Source of the DNA: Pontibacter indicus
GTDB taxonomy: Bacteria > Bacteroidota > Bacteroidia > Cytophagales > Hymenobacteraceae
NCBI RefSeq assembly: GCF_900156345.1
Contig: NZ_FTPP01000003.1
Coordinates: 186,001 to 250,000, forward strand
Length of the DNA: 64,000 nucleotides
Direction of reading: 5' to 3'
Position numbers and translations under genes: made by a program. This document shows positions 8,616 to 17,258 of the stretch, piece by piece. The notes under the pieces are model-generated. The model had not been told where the DNA came from and did not search any database. It saw nothing but the letters and a program-made list of their open reading frames with translations. How positions within the stretch are numbered: position 1 is the first letter of the stretch; each line of letters begins with the position of its first letter.

Positions 8616-8772
8616 ACCACTTCTATATCACTATCACCCACCCGATTAGTAGTACTTTACAAAGCCCGCACCTCCACTATACAAAGAATCGCTTCAAAAA
8701 ATGACATGCCTATTCCGTATTGGGCTGAACTGTTGTATTTTGCGCACCATAACATGAGCTAACCCCTGCTGC

Positions 8773-9438
8773 ATGAGAAAAATTTTACTTCTGATCATCC
8801 CTGTACTTTTCGCATTACCGGCTTTTTCGCAAAAGGCTGCGACACAGGCTGCCCCGCAGAAAACGGCGCTGCAGCACTTTAATGCAGGTAACCAAAAGTT
8901 TAAGTCTGGCAAGTACTCCGAGGCCATCAAAGAATACAGCGAAGTGCTGAAGCAGGAGCCCGAGCACATCGTCACGATCACGAACCGGGGCATCGCCCGC
9001 GACCGCCTGCTCGATTACCGAGGCGCCATCTCTGACTTCACCAAAGCCCTCGAGCTCGACCCCAAACACATCGAAGCCTGGAACAGCCGCGGCCTCTCGA
9101 AATACAACCTGCAGGATTACAAAGGCGCGCTGATCGACTTCAACACTGCTGTTTCGATTGATCAGAAGCAGGCGCGCACTTATAATAACCGCGGCCTGGT
9201 ACGCTTCGCCCTGAAAGACTACCGCAGTGCCATCATCGACTATGGTCGCGCCATTACCCTGCAACCCGACTTTGCTGATGCCTACTACAACCGCGGTGGC
9301 CTCCGCTATACCAGCGGCGACGTGAGCGGCGCCTGCGAGGATTGGGTGAAAGCCGAGCAGTTGGGTCTAAAAGAAGCCGCGCAGTACCTGAAGCAGTTCT
9401 GCGATCAGAATTCTACTGCTACTAATACAGCGAAGTAA
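8773..9438 (+). CDS. Exported tetratricopeptide-repeat protein
   Basis: The 221-residue product starts with a signal peptide, MRKILLLIIPVLFALPAFSQ, with cleavage expected after residue 19-20. From residue 35 there are about five TPR units with the W/Y-x-x-x-x-x-A pattern, for example KYSEAIKEYSEVLKQEP, DYRGAISDFTKALELDP and DYKGALIDFNTAVSID. TPR arrays are protein-protein scaffolds, and the last repeat ends in the GACEDWVKAEQLG motif common to periplasmic Bacteroidota TPR proteins. No partner gene is adjacent, so its role stays unknown. It is divergent from lpdA and is followed by a long repeat-filled gap. Confidence 0.85.
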   Translation: MRKILLLIIPVLFALPAFSQKAATQAAPQKTALQHFNAGNQKFKSGKYSEAIKEYSEVLKQEPEHIVTITNRGIARDRLLDYRGAISDFTKALELDPKHIEAWNSRGLSKYNLQDYKGALIDFNTAVSIDQKQARTYNNRGLVRFALKDYRSAIIDYGRAITLQPDFADAYYNRGGLRYTSGDVSGACEDWVKAEQLGLKEAAQYLKQFCDQNSTATNTAK

Positions 9439-10173
9439 ACTAAACTCTTGCTCGCGCTAGGTATAGCGCAAACGTCCGCACTCGTGTCTACTATCGTGGG
9501 GCCTCTGGCCCCGTTGGCGGGTATAGGTATAGCTGGCATTTAGTATACCACTGTGCCCTCGCTCGCGTCCCGCGAGTGTGAGCTAGCGGGCGGACTCTGG
9601 CCGCTGGTGCATAGTACCGGTATACTTGTATCTGGTGTAGTTGCAGGTATAGCAACCGGTCTTGTTTCATAGCTTGCCCTAGCCGGGCGGGCTGCTGTTT
9701 CGCCTGTGCGGCGGGCACTCACTTTTTGTCTTGACACAAAAAGTAAGCAAAAAAGTCAAGACCCTCCAAATCGAGGGCCCCTACCCCCACTCGCTGACCG
9801 CTCGAACAGTGGAGTGTCATTTGGTGCACCTGGCACCGCTAGCTGTTTTATAGTTCGAGTGCAAGTTAGTCTTACTATACCTGCCAGTGGTTTTTGTGGT
9901 CTTTGTTGCAGTGCTTATACCTTGAATTGGCAGCAGCAGAAAGTCCCACTTGGGGGTAGGGTCCCTCGACAAAGAAGGGGGCAGGGGGATGTTAATCGTG
10001 CACAAGAATCCTGAAAATTCTGATTCTGACAACTGCTCCCGCATAGCAAACAAGACACTCGTAGGTCTAAAGACGCTGCGAGGTCTATGCACCACCACTG
10101 GCTATCTATAATATCTCTCCTGTTTTGGGTGTAAGGCTCTCAAAAAAAGGAGGGTAGAGGGATTACAGATAAA
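9439..10173. repeat. Composite intergenic repeat, copy A (inverted relative to B and C)
   Basis: Bases 9661-9836 are the reverse complement of the cores at 55678-55808 and 63487-63617. They include the 9-base-arm hairpin ACTTTTTGT-N6-ACAAAAAGT. The homology continues to about 10003 with a GTGCACGATT end module and CCCTGCCCCCTTCTTTGTCGA. It continues on the other side with a CGTGGGGCCTCTGG module near 9496. Relative to B and C this copy has two insertions in its core, one of which repeats the CGAGGGxCCCTACCCCCA module present elsewhere in the element. Short open frames in it (containing FCLDTKSKQKSQD) are probably not genes. Confidence 0.8.
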
Positions 10174-10201
10174 AAAAGGGACGCTTTGCGGCGTCCCTTT
10201 T
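10174..10201 (-). terminator. Terminator between repeat copy A and the M23 peptidase gene
   Basis: An 11-base perfect stem AAAAGGGACGC/GCGTCCCTTTT with loop TTTGCG. It is A- and T-flanked and lies 20 bases beyond the peptidase stop, so it mainly serves the minus-strand gene. Confidence 0.88.
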
Positions 10202-10221
10202 CGTTTCACATTTAATAAACG

Positions 10222-11559
10222 TTATACCTCATCCTCCTCCAGCTTCTTGCCTGACTGATCAGCCGCCAGCAATTCCTGCTGCACGCCTTTGGGTTCGATC
10301 GCCATCAGCTTGTCTTCCAACTCGGACTTCACTTCCTCAAAAGCGTCCATATACTTCTTTTCGATCGGGTGGGCAGATGGCAGCTTCACTTTCAGGGCGT
10401 CTACCTGTCTGCCGTTTTTCCAGAAGCGGTAACACAGGTGCGGCCCTGTCGCCAGGCCGGTGCTGCCTACGTAGCCGATGGTCTGGCCCTGGCTCACGCG
10501 GGTTCCTTTCCGGATGCCTTTCGCGAACTTGGACATGTGCAGGTATTGGGTGGTATAGGTCTTGTTGTGTTTGATTTTCACATAGTAACCGTTGCCTCTG
10601 GTGAAAGCGGCCTCTAGCACCACGCCGTCACCTACCGTCCGGATCGGGGTGCCGCGCGGGGCGGCGAAGTCAGTGCCCAGGTGCGGCTTGTAGCGCTTCT
10701 GCACCGGGTGGAAACGGTTCATGGTATAGCGGGAACTGATGCGGCTATATTCGAGGGGCTCTCTCAGAAAAGCTTTTTTGAGACTCTTGCCGTCCTGGTC
10801 GTAATAACCGCTTTTCTGCCCGTCCTGCTCAAAAGCGATGGCATACAGCGGCTTGCCTTCGTGCTCAAAGTAGGCGGCTTTTATCTTGCCAAAACCGATC
10901 ACGTCGCCGTTCACCTGCTTTTCGTCATAAATTAGCTTGAAATGATCGCCGGGCTGCAGGCGGCTCAGGTTGAGGCGCCAGGCGTAGATGTCGGCAAAGT
11001 GGTTGACCAGTTGGGGCGAACCCCCGGCCGCCAGAATAGACTCAAACAGGGAGCTCTCGATAAATCCGGCTATGGCACGCTCTACTACTTCCACCTCGCG
11101 TTTCTCCAGGCGCACGTCCAGTTCCCCGTTCAGGTCGTAGATCACGTACTCCACCTCATTTGGCTCATAAATAAAGTAGCGGGCTGTCTGGGCTGAGTCC
11201 TGCGCGTGCAGGATGATGTAGTTGCGCTTGGCGTTGATGCGGCGTACGTCGAATATTTTCTTCGACTTGCGGGCCAGTTGGTCGATGGTGACAGGCGAGA
11301 TATTGAAGCTGGCCAGGATCTCGGACAGGTTCTCCCCTCTTTCCACGGTACCTTCTACAATTTCGAGTGTGTCGGTGGGGATGCCGAAGATGATCGGGGC
11401 GGGCTTTTTGACTTTCACCACTGGCTCGGGTTCAGGCTCAGGGGCTTCTTCCTCGGTTGGGAAATTGAAGTTTTTGAAGCTGATTGTTTGCGCAGCCGTG
11501 ATAAACACGAACAACGACACCGCGATCAGGATGGCTAGTCCGACACTACGTTTGAACAT
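10222..11559 (-). CDS. M23-family peptidoglycan endopeptidase, membrane anchored
   Basis: The 445-residue protein has an N-terminal anchor (GLAILIAVSLFVFITAA), a Pro/Glu/Lys linker and an OapA/LysM-like region with VERGENLSEILASFNI. The LytM-type M23 domain spans residues 285-395. The zinc-site motif HLGTDFAAPRGTPI is at about 292. The last active-site motif reads TGPHLCYRFWKNG where the classical form is GPHLHFE, so the usual second His (a zinc ligand) is Cys. Cys can bind zinc, and I recall similar GPHxC forms in Bacteroidota, but loss of activity cannot be excluded. An acidic, coiled C-terminal tail follows. It probably cuts cell-wall cross-links or regulates an amidase in the periplasm. 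Confidence 0.88.
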   Translation of the reverse strand: MFKRSVGLAILIAVSLFVFITAAQTISFKNFNFPTEEEAPEPEPEPVVKVKKPAPIIFGIPTDTLEIVEGTVERGENLSEILASFNISPVTIDQLARKSKKIFDVRRINAKRNYIILHAQDSAQTARYFIYEPNEVEYVIYDLNGELDVRLEKREVEVVERAIAGFIESSLFESILAAGGSPQLVNHFADIYAWRLNLSRLQPGDHFKLIYDEKQVNGDVIGFGKIKAAYFEHEGKPLYAIAFEQDGQKSGYYDQDGKSLKKAFLREPLEYSRISSRYTMNRFHPVQKRYKPHLGTDFAAPRGTPIRTVGDGVVLEAAFTRGNGYYVKIKHNKTYTTQYLHMSKFAKGIRKGTRVSQGQTIGYVGSTGLATGPHLCYRFWKNGRQVDALKVKLPSAHPIEKKYMDAFEEVKSELEDKLMAIEPKGVQQELLAADQSGKKLEEDEV

Positions 11560-11822
11560 TACGGGGTACCTTTGGTTGAAAGAATGGCACGAAAATATGG
11601 TTTAACCGATAGAAATAAAAATATTTTACAACACAATATTCAGATTATAAATATGTTGCAAACTATATACAAGGCCAAGGTATAGCATCAAACACTTTTT
11701 AAAGCGGCAGCACCAATTGTACATTTTCATACAGGTGGCAATACAAATAACTCGCAATCAGAAAATTAGAGCTAAATAAAACAGGAGGATGCGGCGGCTC
11801 TTCTGAATAAAAAAATCTTTTA

Positions 11823-11830
11823 TAACTTTG
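11823..11830 (+). promoter_or_regulatory. -7 promoter box TAACTTTG of fabG
   Basis: TAACTTTG fits TAnnTTTG and ends 6 bases before the ATG at 11837, which implies a leaderless or nearly leaderless fabG mRNA. No clear -33 TTTG is seen. The box overlaps a possible upstream TTG codon, which argues against that TTG as the start. Confidence 0.55.
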
Positions 11831-11836
11831 ACCCTT

Positions 11837-12583
11837 ATGAAAGCACTAGAAGGAAAAGTAGCCCTCGTAACCGGGGCATCAAAAGGTATAGGTCGCGCCA
11901 TCGCCGAGAAATTGGTAGTCATGGGCGCACAGGTAGCATTCACCTACCTCTCAAGCGTTGAAAAAGGCCAGGCCCTGGAGCAGGAACTTACTGCAAACGG
12001 TGGCAAAGCCAAAGGTTTCCGATCTGACGCCTCTGACATGGCGCAAGCCGAGAAACTGATCGAGGATGTGGTAGCCGAGTTTGGCAAGATCGACATCCTG
12101 GTGAACAACGCCGGTATCACGCGCGACGGACTGCTGATGCGCATGACAGAAGAGCAGTGGGATGCGGTGATCAACACCAACCTGAAATCTGTATTTGCTT
12201 TGACCAAAGGTGCCACCAAGCACATGATGCGCGCCAAAAGCGGCTCGATCATCAACATCACGTCCGTGGTAGGTATAAAAGGTAACGCCGGACAGGCCAA
12301 CTACTCGGCTTCCAAAGCAGGCATCATCGGCTTCACCAAGTCGGTAGCGCTGGAACTGGGTTCGCGCAACATCCGCTGCAACGCTGTAGCCCCAGGCTTC
12401 ATCGAAACGGAAATGACAGGCGAACTCGACCAGAAAGTGGTAGACGAGTGGAGAAAAGCCATCCCATTGAAGCGTGGCGGTACGCCGGAGGACGTGGCCA
12501 ACGCCGTAGCCTTCCTGGCATCAGACCAGTCGGCCTACATCTCCGGCCAGGTGCTGCAGGTAGACGGCGGCATGCTGACATAA
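11837..12583 (+). CDS. fabG: 3-oxoacyl-[ACP] reductase
   Basis: FabG reduces 3-oxoacyl-ACP to 3-hydroxyacyl-ACP with NADPH in each round of fatty acid elongation. The cofactor motif GASKGIGRA is at residue 12 and NNAG near 90. The catalytic triad is visible as ITSVVG (Ser near 140) and YSASKAG (Tyr and Lys near 153/157). The C-terminus VLQVDGGML is typical of true FabG rather than a general SDR. I start it at the ATG at 11837, giving 248 residues, because an upstream TTG lies inside the promoter box. No other fab or acp genes are adjacent, which is common in this phylum. Confidence 0.94.
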   Translation: MKALEGKVALVTGASKGIGRAIAEKLVVMGAQVAFTYLSSVEKGQALEQELTANGGKAKGFRSDASDMAQAEKLIEDVVAEFGKIDILVNNAGITRDGLLMRMTEEQWDAVINTNLKSVFALTKGATKHMMRAKSGSIINITSVVGIKGNAGQANYSASKAGIIGFTKSVALELGSRNIRCNAVAPGFIETEMTGELDQKVVDEWRKAIPLKRGGTPEDVANAVAFLASDQSAYISGQVLQVDGGMLT

Positions 12584-12585
12584 TA

Positions 12586-12665
12586 GTGAGTGATTTTTGA
12601 TTGAGTGAATGAGTGAATAATTGAGACACTAAAAATTAATCATTATTCATTCCTCATTAGTCATT
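12586..12665. repeat. TGAATGAG-type micro-array with inverted tail
   Basis: Words such as GAGTGAATGAGTGAATAATTG are followed by their approximate reverse complement, ATTATTCATTCCTCATT. The whole lies between the fabG stop and its terminator. It could fold into a weak AT-rich hairpin. Confidence 0.5.
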
Positions 12666-12668
12666 AAC

Positions 12669-12715
12669 AAAAAGACCAATGCTGTGGCGTTTACGTTAGT
12701 AGCATTGGTCTTTTT
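12669..12715 (+). terminator. Terminator of fabG with 15-base perfect stem
   Basis: AAAAAGACCAATGCT and AGCATTGGTCTTTTT pair perfectly around a 17-base loop and are followed by more T. This is a strong bidirectional terminator. Confidence 0.9.
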
Positions 12716-12761
12716 GTTTTATATTTAGAATGGAAAACATTTATACCTGCTAAACAAACTG

Positions 12762-12769
12762 AAAGGAGG
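12762..12769 (+). promoter_or_regulatory. Strong Shine-Dalgarno AAAGGAGG fixing a TTG start
   Basis: AAAGGAGG lies 6 bases before the TTG at 12776. Such strong sites are uncommon in this phylum, and no in-frame ATG exists upstream before a stop. The pair therefore decides the start of the next gene. Confidence 0.7.
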
Positions 12770-12775
12770 CTGGAA

Positions 12776-13300
12776 TTGGAACTTGCCCTTACGAAGCATC
12801 GTCCGCAACTGAAGCATTTTGCATTGGTTCTCGCACTGAGCATATTGTTTTACGCTATAGTTTTGATGCTCGTATACCTGGTATTCTGGTTAGTAGCCTC
12901 CAGCGCAACGCTTAACGAATTCCGGCAGGATGTGTCTTCTTCAGCGGGTCTCTGGCTTTTTCCGGTGGCCGGAGGTATCATCCATGCGTTTTCTTTCCAA
13001 AAACATACCTTGACCATAACAGGTATAGCAGAACCAGAGCAAGTGGCAGAATGGGCTGTTAGATTCCTGCAGAAAGAAGGCCGTGAGACTATTTCAGAGC
13101 GCGATGCCGAAACAGTGCTGGCATCTCCGAACAAGTTTTTCCGGCTCTTCCACTATTGGCTGGGAGCAGAACTCGTTCATGTCAGGTATACGCCTGATCA
13201 TGTCGCTGTAACGGGCCATTACCGTCACATCGATCTGATCGAGTCGAAGATAAAATTCGGTAAACTAGATTTCAGTTTTCAGAATGCCAAGACGTCCTAA
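12776..13300 (+). CDS. Small two-helix membrane protein, unknown family
   Basis: The 174-residue product uses a TTG start behind a strong ribosome-binding site. Two hydrophobic helices lie at about residues 15-42 (FALVLALSILFYAIVLMLVYLVFWLV) and about 58-70 (GLWLFPVAGGIIHAF). A soluble alpha/beta domain of about 100 residues follows, with charged helices (EQVAEWAVRFLQKEG) and paired strands (LVHVRYTPDHVAVTGHYRHIDLIES). That layout resembles membrane-tethered PH-like or sensor domains, but I recognise no family. It stands between two terminator/array regions and upstream of a VWA-like gene on the same strand. I see no clear operon link. Confidence 0.7.
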   Translation: MELALTKHRPQLKHFALVLALSILFYAIVLMLVYLVFWLVASSATLNEFRQDVSSSAGLWLFPVAGGIIHAFSFQKHTLTITGIAEPEQVAEWAVRFLQKEGRETISERDAETVLASPNKFFRLFHYWLGAELVHVRYTPDHVAVTGHYRHIDLIESKIKFGKLDFSFQNAKTS

Positions 13301-13371
13301 CTTCGTGAGCAGGTTTACGTCTAGGTATACTGATGTTCCCAAACCAAAAAGCGGCATCGCCCCTGTTTCAA

Positions 13372-13408
13372 CTTTTTAACTCCTAAACTTTCTAACCTTT
13401 TAACTTCC
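13372..13408. repeat. Pyrimidine-rich TAACTTT micro-array before a TTG start
   Basis: Imperfect copies of CTAACTTT/TTAACTCC run directly into the TTG start at 13409. A similar array (TTAACTC words) runs into the TTG start at 16438. Confidence 0.55.
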
Positions 13409-15490
13409 TTGGATTCCTTCCGCCTCATAACGACCTATTCGCCCTGGCTGATCCTGGCCTGTCTGGCTGCAGGTGCGCTCTACGCCTGGCTGCTGTATAG
13501 CAAGCGCACGCCCTGGTCGGCAGGTATAAACTATACCCTGGCGGCGGTGCGCTTTGTGGTGGTGAGTTTTCTGTGCTTCCTGCTGCTCGGCCCGCTGGTG
13601 CGCTACGTCAAGAACAGCACGCAGGCGCCCACCATCGTGTTTGCCGTGGATAACTCGGAGTCGGTAGAGTTGTTTTCGGACTCGGTGCAGCTCAGGCAGG
13701 CGCAGCAGGGTTTGCAGGGTTTGCGCGACAAACTGCAGGAACAAGGTATACAGACCGAGGTTCGGGTGCTGGGTGCATCCGATGCCCCTCAAAACTTGAG
13801 CGACTTGCAGTATGAGGCACAAAGCACTAACCTGAGCGAATTGCTCCGCAACGTGCAGCTCGACTTCGAGCAGCAGAACCTGGCTGGTGTCGTGTTGCTC
13901 TCGGACGGCATTGTAAACCAGGGCACCTCTCCTACCTACAGTAATTACAATTATATCATCTACCCCGTAGCCGTTGGTGATACTGTGCCCAAGAAAGACA
14001 TTGTGATGGCTTCGCTGCGCTACAACAAGGTAAACTACAGCGGCAACCGCTTCCCGTTGGAGGCTGAGGTGCAACAGCAGGGCTTCGACGGCACGACTGT
14101 GACGGTGCAACTGAAGGAGAACAAGAAGGTGATCGACCGTAAAACGATTACCCTCAGAGCAGGCCAGCCGCTGCAGCAGGTGCCCTTTCAGGTGATGGCA
14201 GGCGGATTGGGCAAGCGTCACTACGAGGTGGAAGTGCTGCCGCAGCAGGGTGAGTTCACGGAACTGAACAACTCGCGGAGCGCGTACATCGATGTAGTGA
14301 AAGGCAAGATCAAAGTGCTGGTGGCCGCCGCCTCTCCGCATCCGGATATAAAGGCGCTGCGTGCTGCCATTGAGTCGAATGAGAACTACGAGACAGAGCT
14401 GTTTATACCTGGCCTGACCACCCTGAAGCAACAGGATTACGACGTAGCCGTGCTGCACCAGTTGCCGGGCCGCACAGCCGGTGGTGATGCGGCGCTCAAT
14501 TTGGTGCGCCAGAAGAACCTGCCCGCCCTCTACATTGTGGGCCCACAAAGCGACATCGGCAATTTCAACCGTCTCAACGTAGGTATAAGAATCAACACGC
14601 CAGGGCAGTCCGACGAGGTAACCAGTGTTATCAACCCCAGCTTCAGCACCTTTAAAGTAGCCGAAGAAGCCACCGAGCGACTGCAGCAGTACCCGCCTGC
14701 TACCGTGCCGTACGGCGATTACCAGCTCACGCCAAACACCGAAACGGTGCTCTACCAGCAGGTAGGCCGTGTGCGTACAAACAAGCCGCTGCTCACGGTG
14801 CAAACCGTAGGCGACAGGCGCAATGCGGCTTTGCTGGCATCAGGCACCTGGCAATGGCGCCTCACCGAAACGGCCACCCACGAAAACGCCGCCGTGTATG
14901 ACAAGCTGATCACCAACCTGGTGCAACTGCTCACGGCGCCGCGCAACAAAAAGCGCCTAAACGTATACCCGCAGCTAAACGAGTACACCAGTTCCGACGA
15001 GATCCGCTTCGCTGCCGAGGCCTACAACGAGGCACTCGAGCCGATCTACGGGCAGAACATCACCCTCAAGATTCAGGATACGGAAGGGGCCGAAAAGTCT
15101 TTTGAGTTTGCCAATGGCGAGAACCAGTCCGGGGTGAACATCGGCACTTTGCCGGGCGGCCGCTATACCTATAATGCCTCGGCCCGCATCAACGGTTCGC
15201 TGCAGCAGGACAAAGGTGAGTTTGTGGTAGAGGAGCAACAACTAGAAGCCCTGCATGCCGTGGCCGACCACAACCTGCTCTACCAACTCGGCGCCAATAC
15301 CGGCTCCAGACTCTACTACCCGGCCCAATTGCAACAGCTCGAGCAAGACATCCTGAAGGCAGAACACAAAGACCTGATCTACAGCTCTGAGTCGCTCAAT
15401 GATTTGGTAGATCTAAAGTGGCTCTTTTTCGTGATCCTGGCGCTGGTATGTGGCGAATGGTTTGTGCGGAAATACAATGGAAGTTATTAG
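13409..15490 (+). CDS. Membrane-anchored VWA-like domain protein
   Basis: The 693-residue protein has two N-terminal helices (WLILACLAAGALYAWLLY, then VRFVVVSFLCFLLLGPLV). A von Willebrand A-like domain begins near 80, and one helix closes the C-terminus (WLFFVILALVCGEWFV). The metal-site motif is VDNSES near 88, a DxSxS form, followed by VVLLSDGIVNQG near 160, the second acidic element. The middle (TIVFA to about residue 430) matches the layout of Bacteroidota VWA/glutamine-amidotransferase-like membrane proteins related to the Bat aerotolerance family. The start must be TTG, since the frame has a stop at 13331 and no ATG before residue 1. Function is unknown; it may organise a periplasmic complex. 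Confidence 0.75.
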   Translation: MDSFRLITTYSPWLILACLAAGALYAWLLYSKRTPWSAGINYTLAAVRFVVVSFLCFLLLGPLVRYVKNSTQAPTIVFAVDNSESVELFSDSVQLRQAQQGLQGLRDKLQEQGIQTEVRVLGASDAPQNLSDLQYEAQSTNLSELLRNVQLDFEQQNLAGVVLLSDGIVNQGTSPTYSNYNYIIYPVAVGDTVPKKDIVMASLRYNKVNYSGNRFPLEAEVQQQGFDGTTVTVQLKENKKVIDRKTITLRAGQPLQQVPFQVMAGGLGKRHYEVEVLPQQGEFTELNNSRSAYIDVVKGKIKVLVAAASPHPDIKALRAAIESNENYETELFIPGLTTLKQQDYDVAVLHQLPGRTAGGDAALNLVRQKNLPALYIVGPQSDIGNFNRLNVGIRINTPGQSDEVTSVINPSFSTFKVAEEATERLQQYPPATVPYGDYQLTPNTETVLYQQVGRVRTNKPLLTVQTVGDRRNAALLASGTWQWRLTETATHENAAVYDKLITNLVQLLTAPRNKKRLNVYPQLNEYTSSDEIRFAAEAYNEALEPIYGQNITLKIQDTEGAEKSFEFANGENQSGVNIGTLPGGRYTYNASARINGSLQQDKGEFVVEEQQLEALHAVADHNLLYQLGANTGSRLYYPAQLQQLEQDILKAEHKDLIYSSESLNDLVDLKWLFFVILALVCGEWFVRKYNGSY

Positions 15491-15505
15491 TTTTGATGCA
15501 GCACT

Positions 15506-16117
15506 ATGAAAGACTCCAAATATCCCCAGCCTGTTGTACTCGAAACCGAGCGCCTATACCTGAGCGAGCTCACGCCTGCCATCTACCAGCACCTGTTCAC
15601 CGCCTGCAGCGATGCAGAAATAAGCGCATACCTTGGGCTGAAGAACGCGGCTGAGCTGGCCGAGGAAAAGGACAAGTTCAGCAAAGGCCTGACCACTTAT
15701 TTCCACTCCTTCAAAAACTTCAGAATCCTGCACAAGGAAAACGGCACGGTACTAGGCCGCTGCGGCTACCATACCTGGATTGTGAGTCACCGGCGGGCCG
15801 AAGTTGGCTATGCCCTGCTCGATGACAGTTACAAACAGAAGGGATACATGAAGGAGGCCCTGGGTCCCGTCATTGCCTATGGGTTCGAGGAGATGGGGCT
15901 GCGCCGCATCGAAGCGCTGGCCGCCGACTACAACACGCCCTCCATCAAACTGCTCAAACGGTTCGGGATGCAACTGGAAGGCGTGATCCGGGAGCATTAT
16001 GTAGTGGACGGCGTGAACGAAGACTCGGTGCTCTACTCCATCATCCGCCCGGATTATGATTTATTGAAAAATTCTTGGAATCTGCAGTTTCAGATTCGTC
16101 ATCCGGAGAAGGTGTAG
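15506..16117 (+). CDS. RimJ/RimL-type GNAT acetyltransferase
   Basis: The 203-residue protein begins with VLETERLYLSELTPA, the N-terminal strand typical of the RimJ/RimL subgroup, which acetylates ribosomal-protein N-termini or related amines. The acetyl-CoA loop is YKQKGYMKEALGPV near 117-125, and motif B is NTPSIKLLKRFGMQLEGVIREH near 150-170, ending in the usual GF/GM-x-x-EG element. It is 15 bases downstream of the VWA-like gene, so the two are probably cotranscribed, although no functional link is obvious. Confidence 0.85.
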   Translation: MKDSKYPQPVVLETERLYLSELTPAIYQHLFTACSDAEISAYLGLKNAAELAEEKDKFSKGLTTYFHSFKNFRILHKENGTVLGRCGYHTWIVSHRRAEVGYALLDDSYKQKGYMKEALGPVIAYGFEEMGLRRIEALAADYNTPSIKLLKRFGMQLEGVIREHYVVDGVNEDSVLYSIIRPDYDLLKNSWNLQFQIRHPEKV

Positions 16118-16437
16118 GTGACTGAATTGTTGATTGCTGATTGTTAATTGTTGTTTGTGCACGATTTGGACAAGCGCTACCCAACGATGTCAACTTAAGC
16201 ATTTTCTGTCATTTCGACCATCGGGAGAAATCTGAAATCATGCCATTGCTCTAAACTAATCCAGATCTCTCCATGCTGTCGAGATGACATATAGCGTCTG
16301 TAGTCTTTTAATAAAAAGGAATTAAGTCGCGACCTGTCCTTACAGAAAGACTGCAGGGCTACGTAACTCACGACGCTACGATGTAACGTCGTCGCATCGC
16401 CAACTCTTAACTCAACACTTTTAACTCTTAACTCAAC
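16118..16437. other. Gene-free stretch carrying three kinds of repeat
   Basis: From left to right it holds a TTGTTGATTGCTGATTG word run at 16128-16156, a long imperfect hairpin at 16207-16289 and a TTAACTC array at 16402-16437. No gene is apparent. Confidence 0.6.
16207..16289. repeat. Long imperfect inverted repeat with TGTCAT/ATGACA ends
   Basis: TGTCATTTCGAC-GGGAGAAATCT on the left pairs with AGATCTCTCC-GTCGAGATGACA on the right over an 83-base unit. I recall the TCATTTCGACCGAAGGGAGAAATCT type of repeat being scattered between genes in Bacteroidota. It looks like a member of that miniature-element family. Confidence 0.65.
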
Positions 16438-17145
16438 TTGAAATACATCCTCGTTAACAAGCCTTACGAAGTCCTAACGCAGTTTACCGACGAAAGCGGC
16501 CGCGCTACGCTGAAAGACTTTGTGCCTATACCTGGTATTTATCCCGTCGGCCGGTTGGATTACGACAGCGAAGGGCTTGTGCTGCTCACCGATGATAAAA
16601 CGCTCCAGCACCGTTTGTCTGACCCGAAATTCAAGATTGAGAAAACTTATTGGGTGCAGGTGGATGGTATACCTACCGAAGAAGCCCTAGAAGAACTGCG
16701 ACGCGGGGTCGTGATTAAGGAAGTCAAAACAGCACCTGCCAAGGCTATGCTTTTGGAGGCCGAACCGCAGGTATGGGAGCGCTCCAAACCGATCCGTTTC
16801 CGGAAAGAAATACCGACAAGTTGGGTAGAGATCAAAATTTCGCAGGGCATGAACCGGCAGGTGCGCCGCATGACGGCCGTGGTGGGCTTCCCAACGCTGC
16901 GTCTGATTCGTCCGGCTATTGGCCCGTTGAGCCTGGGCGAGCTGCAGCCAGGGGAGTACCGCGAACTAACCGAGGCGGAAGTCGCTAAACTCAAAAGCCT
17001 GACCGCTGGCAGTAGCTTCGGCACTGGCAGCAGGCCCCAAAGACCGGGCGGCGCTCCAAAAAAACCAGGCGGTGCTGGACCTAAAAATAATGGCGGCAGG
17101 CATTACGACAGTCGCAACAATTCCAGCCGGAAGAAACGGTTTTAG
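16438..17145 (+). CDS. 23S rRNA pseudouridine synthase, RluE/RsuA family
   Basis: The 235-residue enzyme isomerises a specific uridine in rRNA. The opening [14 protein letters not shown] and the catalytic loop [18 protein letters not shown] (Asp near residue 41) are the RsuA/RluE signature. No N-terminal S4 domain is present, which points to RluE rather than RluB/RluF. The C-terminal 50 residues are Gly/Pro/Lys/Asn-rich ([13 protein letters not shown]), a disordered basic tail beyond the usual domain. The start is TTG: a stop lies at 16429 and the next Met is far inside the conserved core. A TTAACTC micro-array sits directly before it. Confidence 0.88.
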   Translation: MKYILVNKPYEVLTQFTDESGRATLKDFVPIPGIYPVGRLDYDSEGLVLLTDDKTLQHRLSDPKFKIEKTYWVQVDGIPTEEALEELRRGVVIKEVKTAPAKAMLLEAEPQVWERSKPIRFRKEIPTSWVEIKISQGMNRQVRRMTAVVGFPTLRLIRPAIGPLSLGELQPGEYRELTEAEVAKLKSLTAGSSFGTGSRPQRPGGAPKKPGGAGPKNNGGRHYDSRNNSSRKKRF

Positions 17146-17258
17146 AAATATTTTTAGATCGCCTTACAACCATTACGATTATTTCGGGGTCCTGTAAGTA
17201 AGTGGCATTTTGTAGCATATGATCATAACAGTTCACGCTCACTTTAGAATCAGCGCTT

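Noticed and set aside
9706-10098. Two frames of about 100 codons in repeat copy A
   Set aside because: They cross the repeat and its inserted modules, show no codon bias or conserved domain, and overlap each other on opposite strands.
13400-14803. A 467-codon frame antisense to the VWA-like gene
   Set aside because: It is a shadow frame. The translation is Arg/His/Gln-rich without domains, while the sense frame has helices and VWA motifs.
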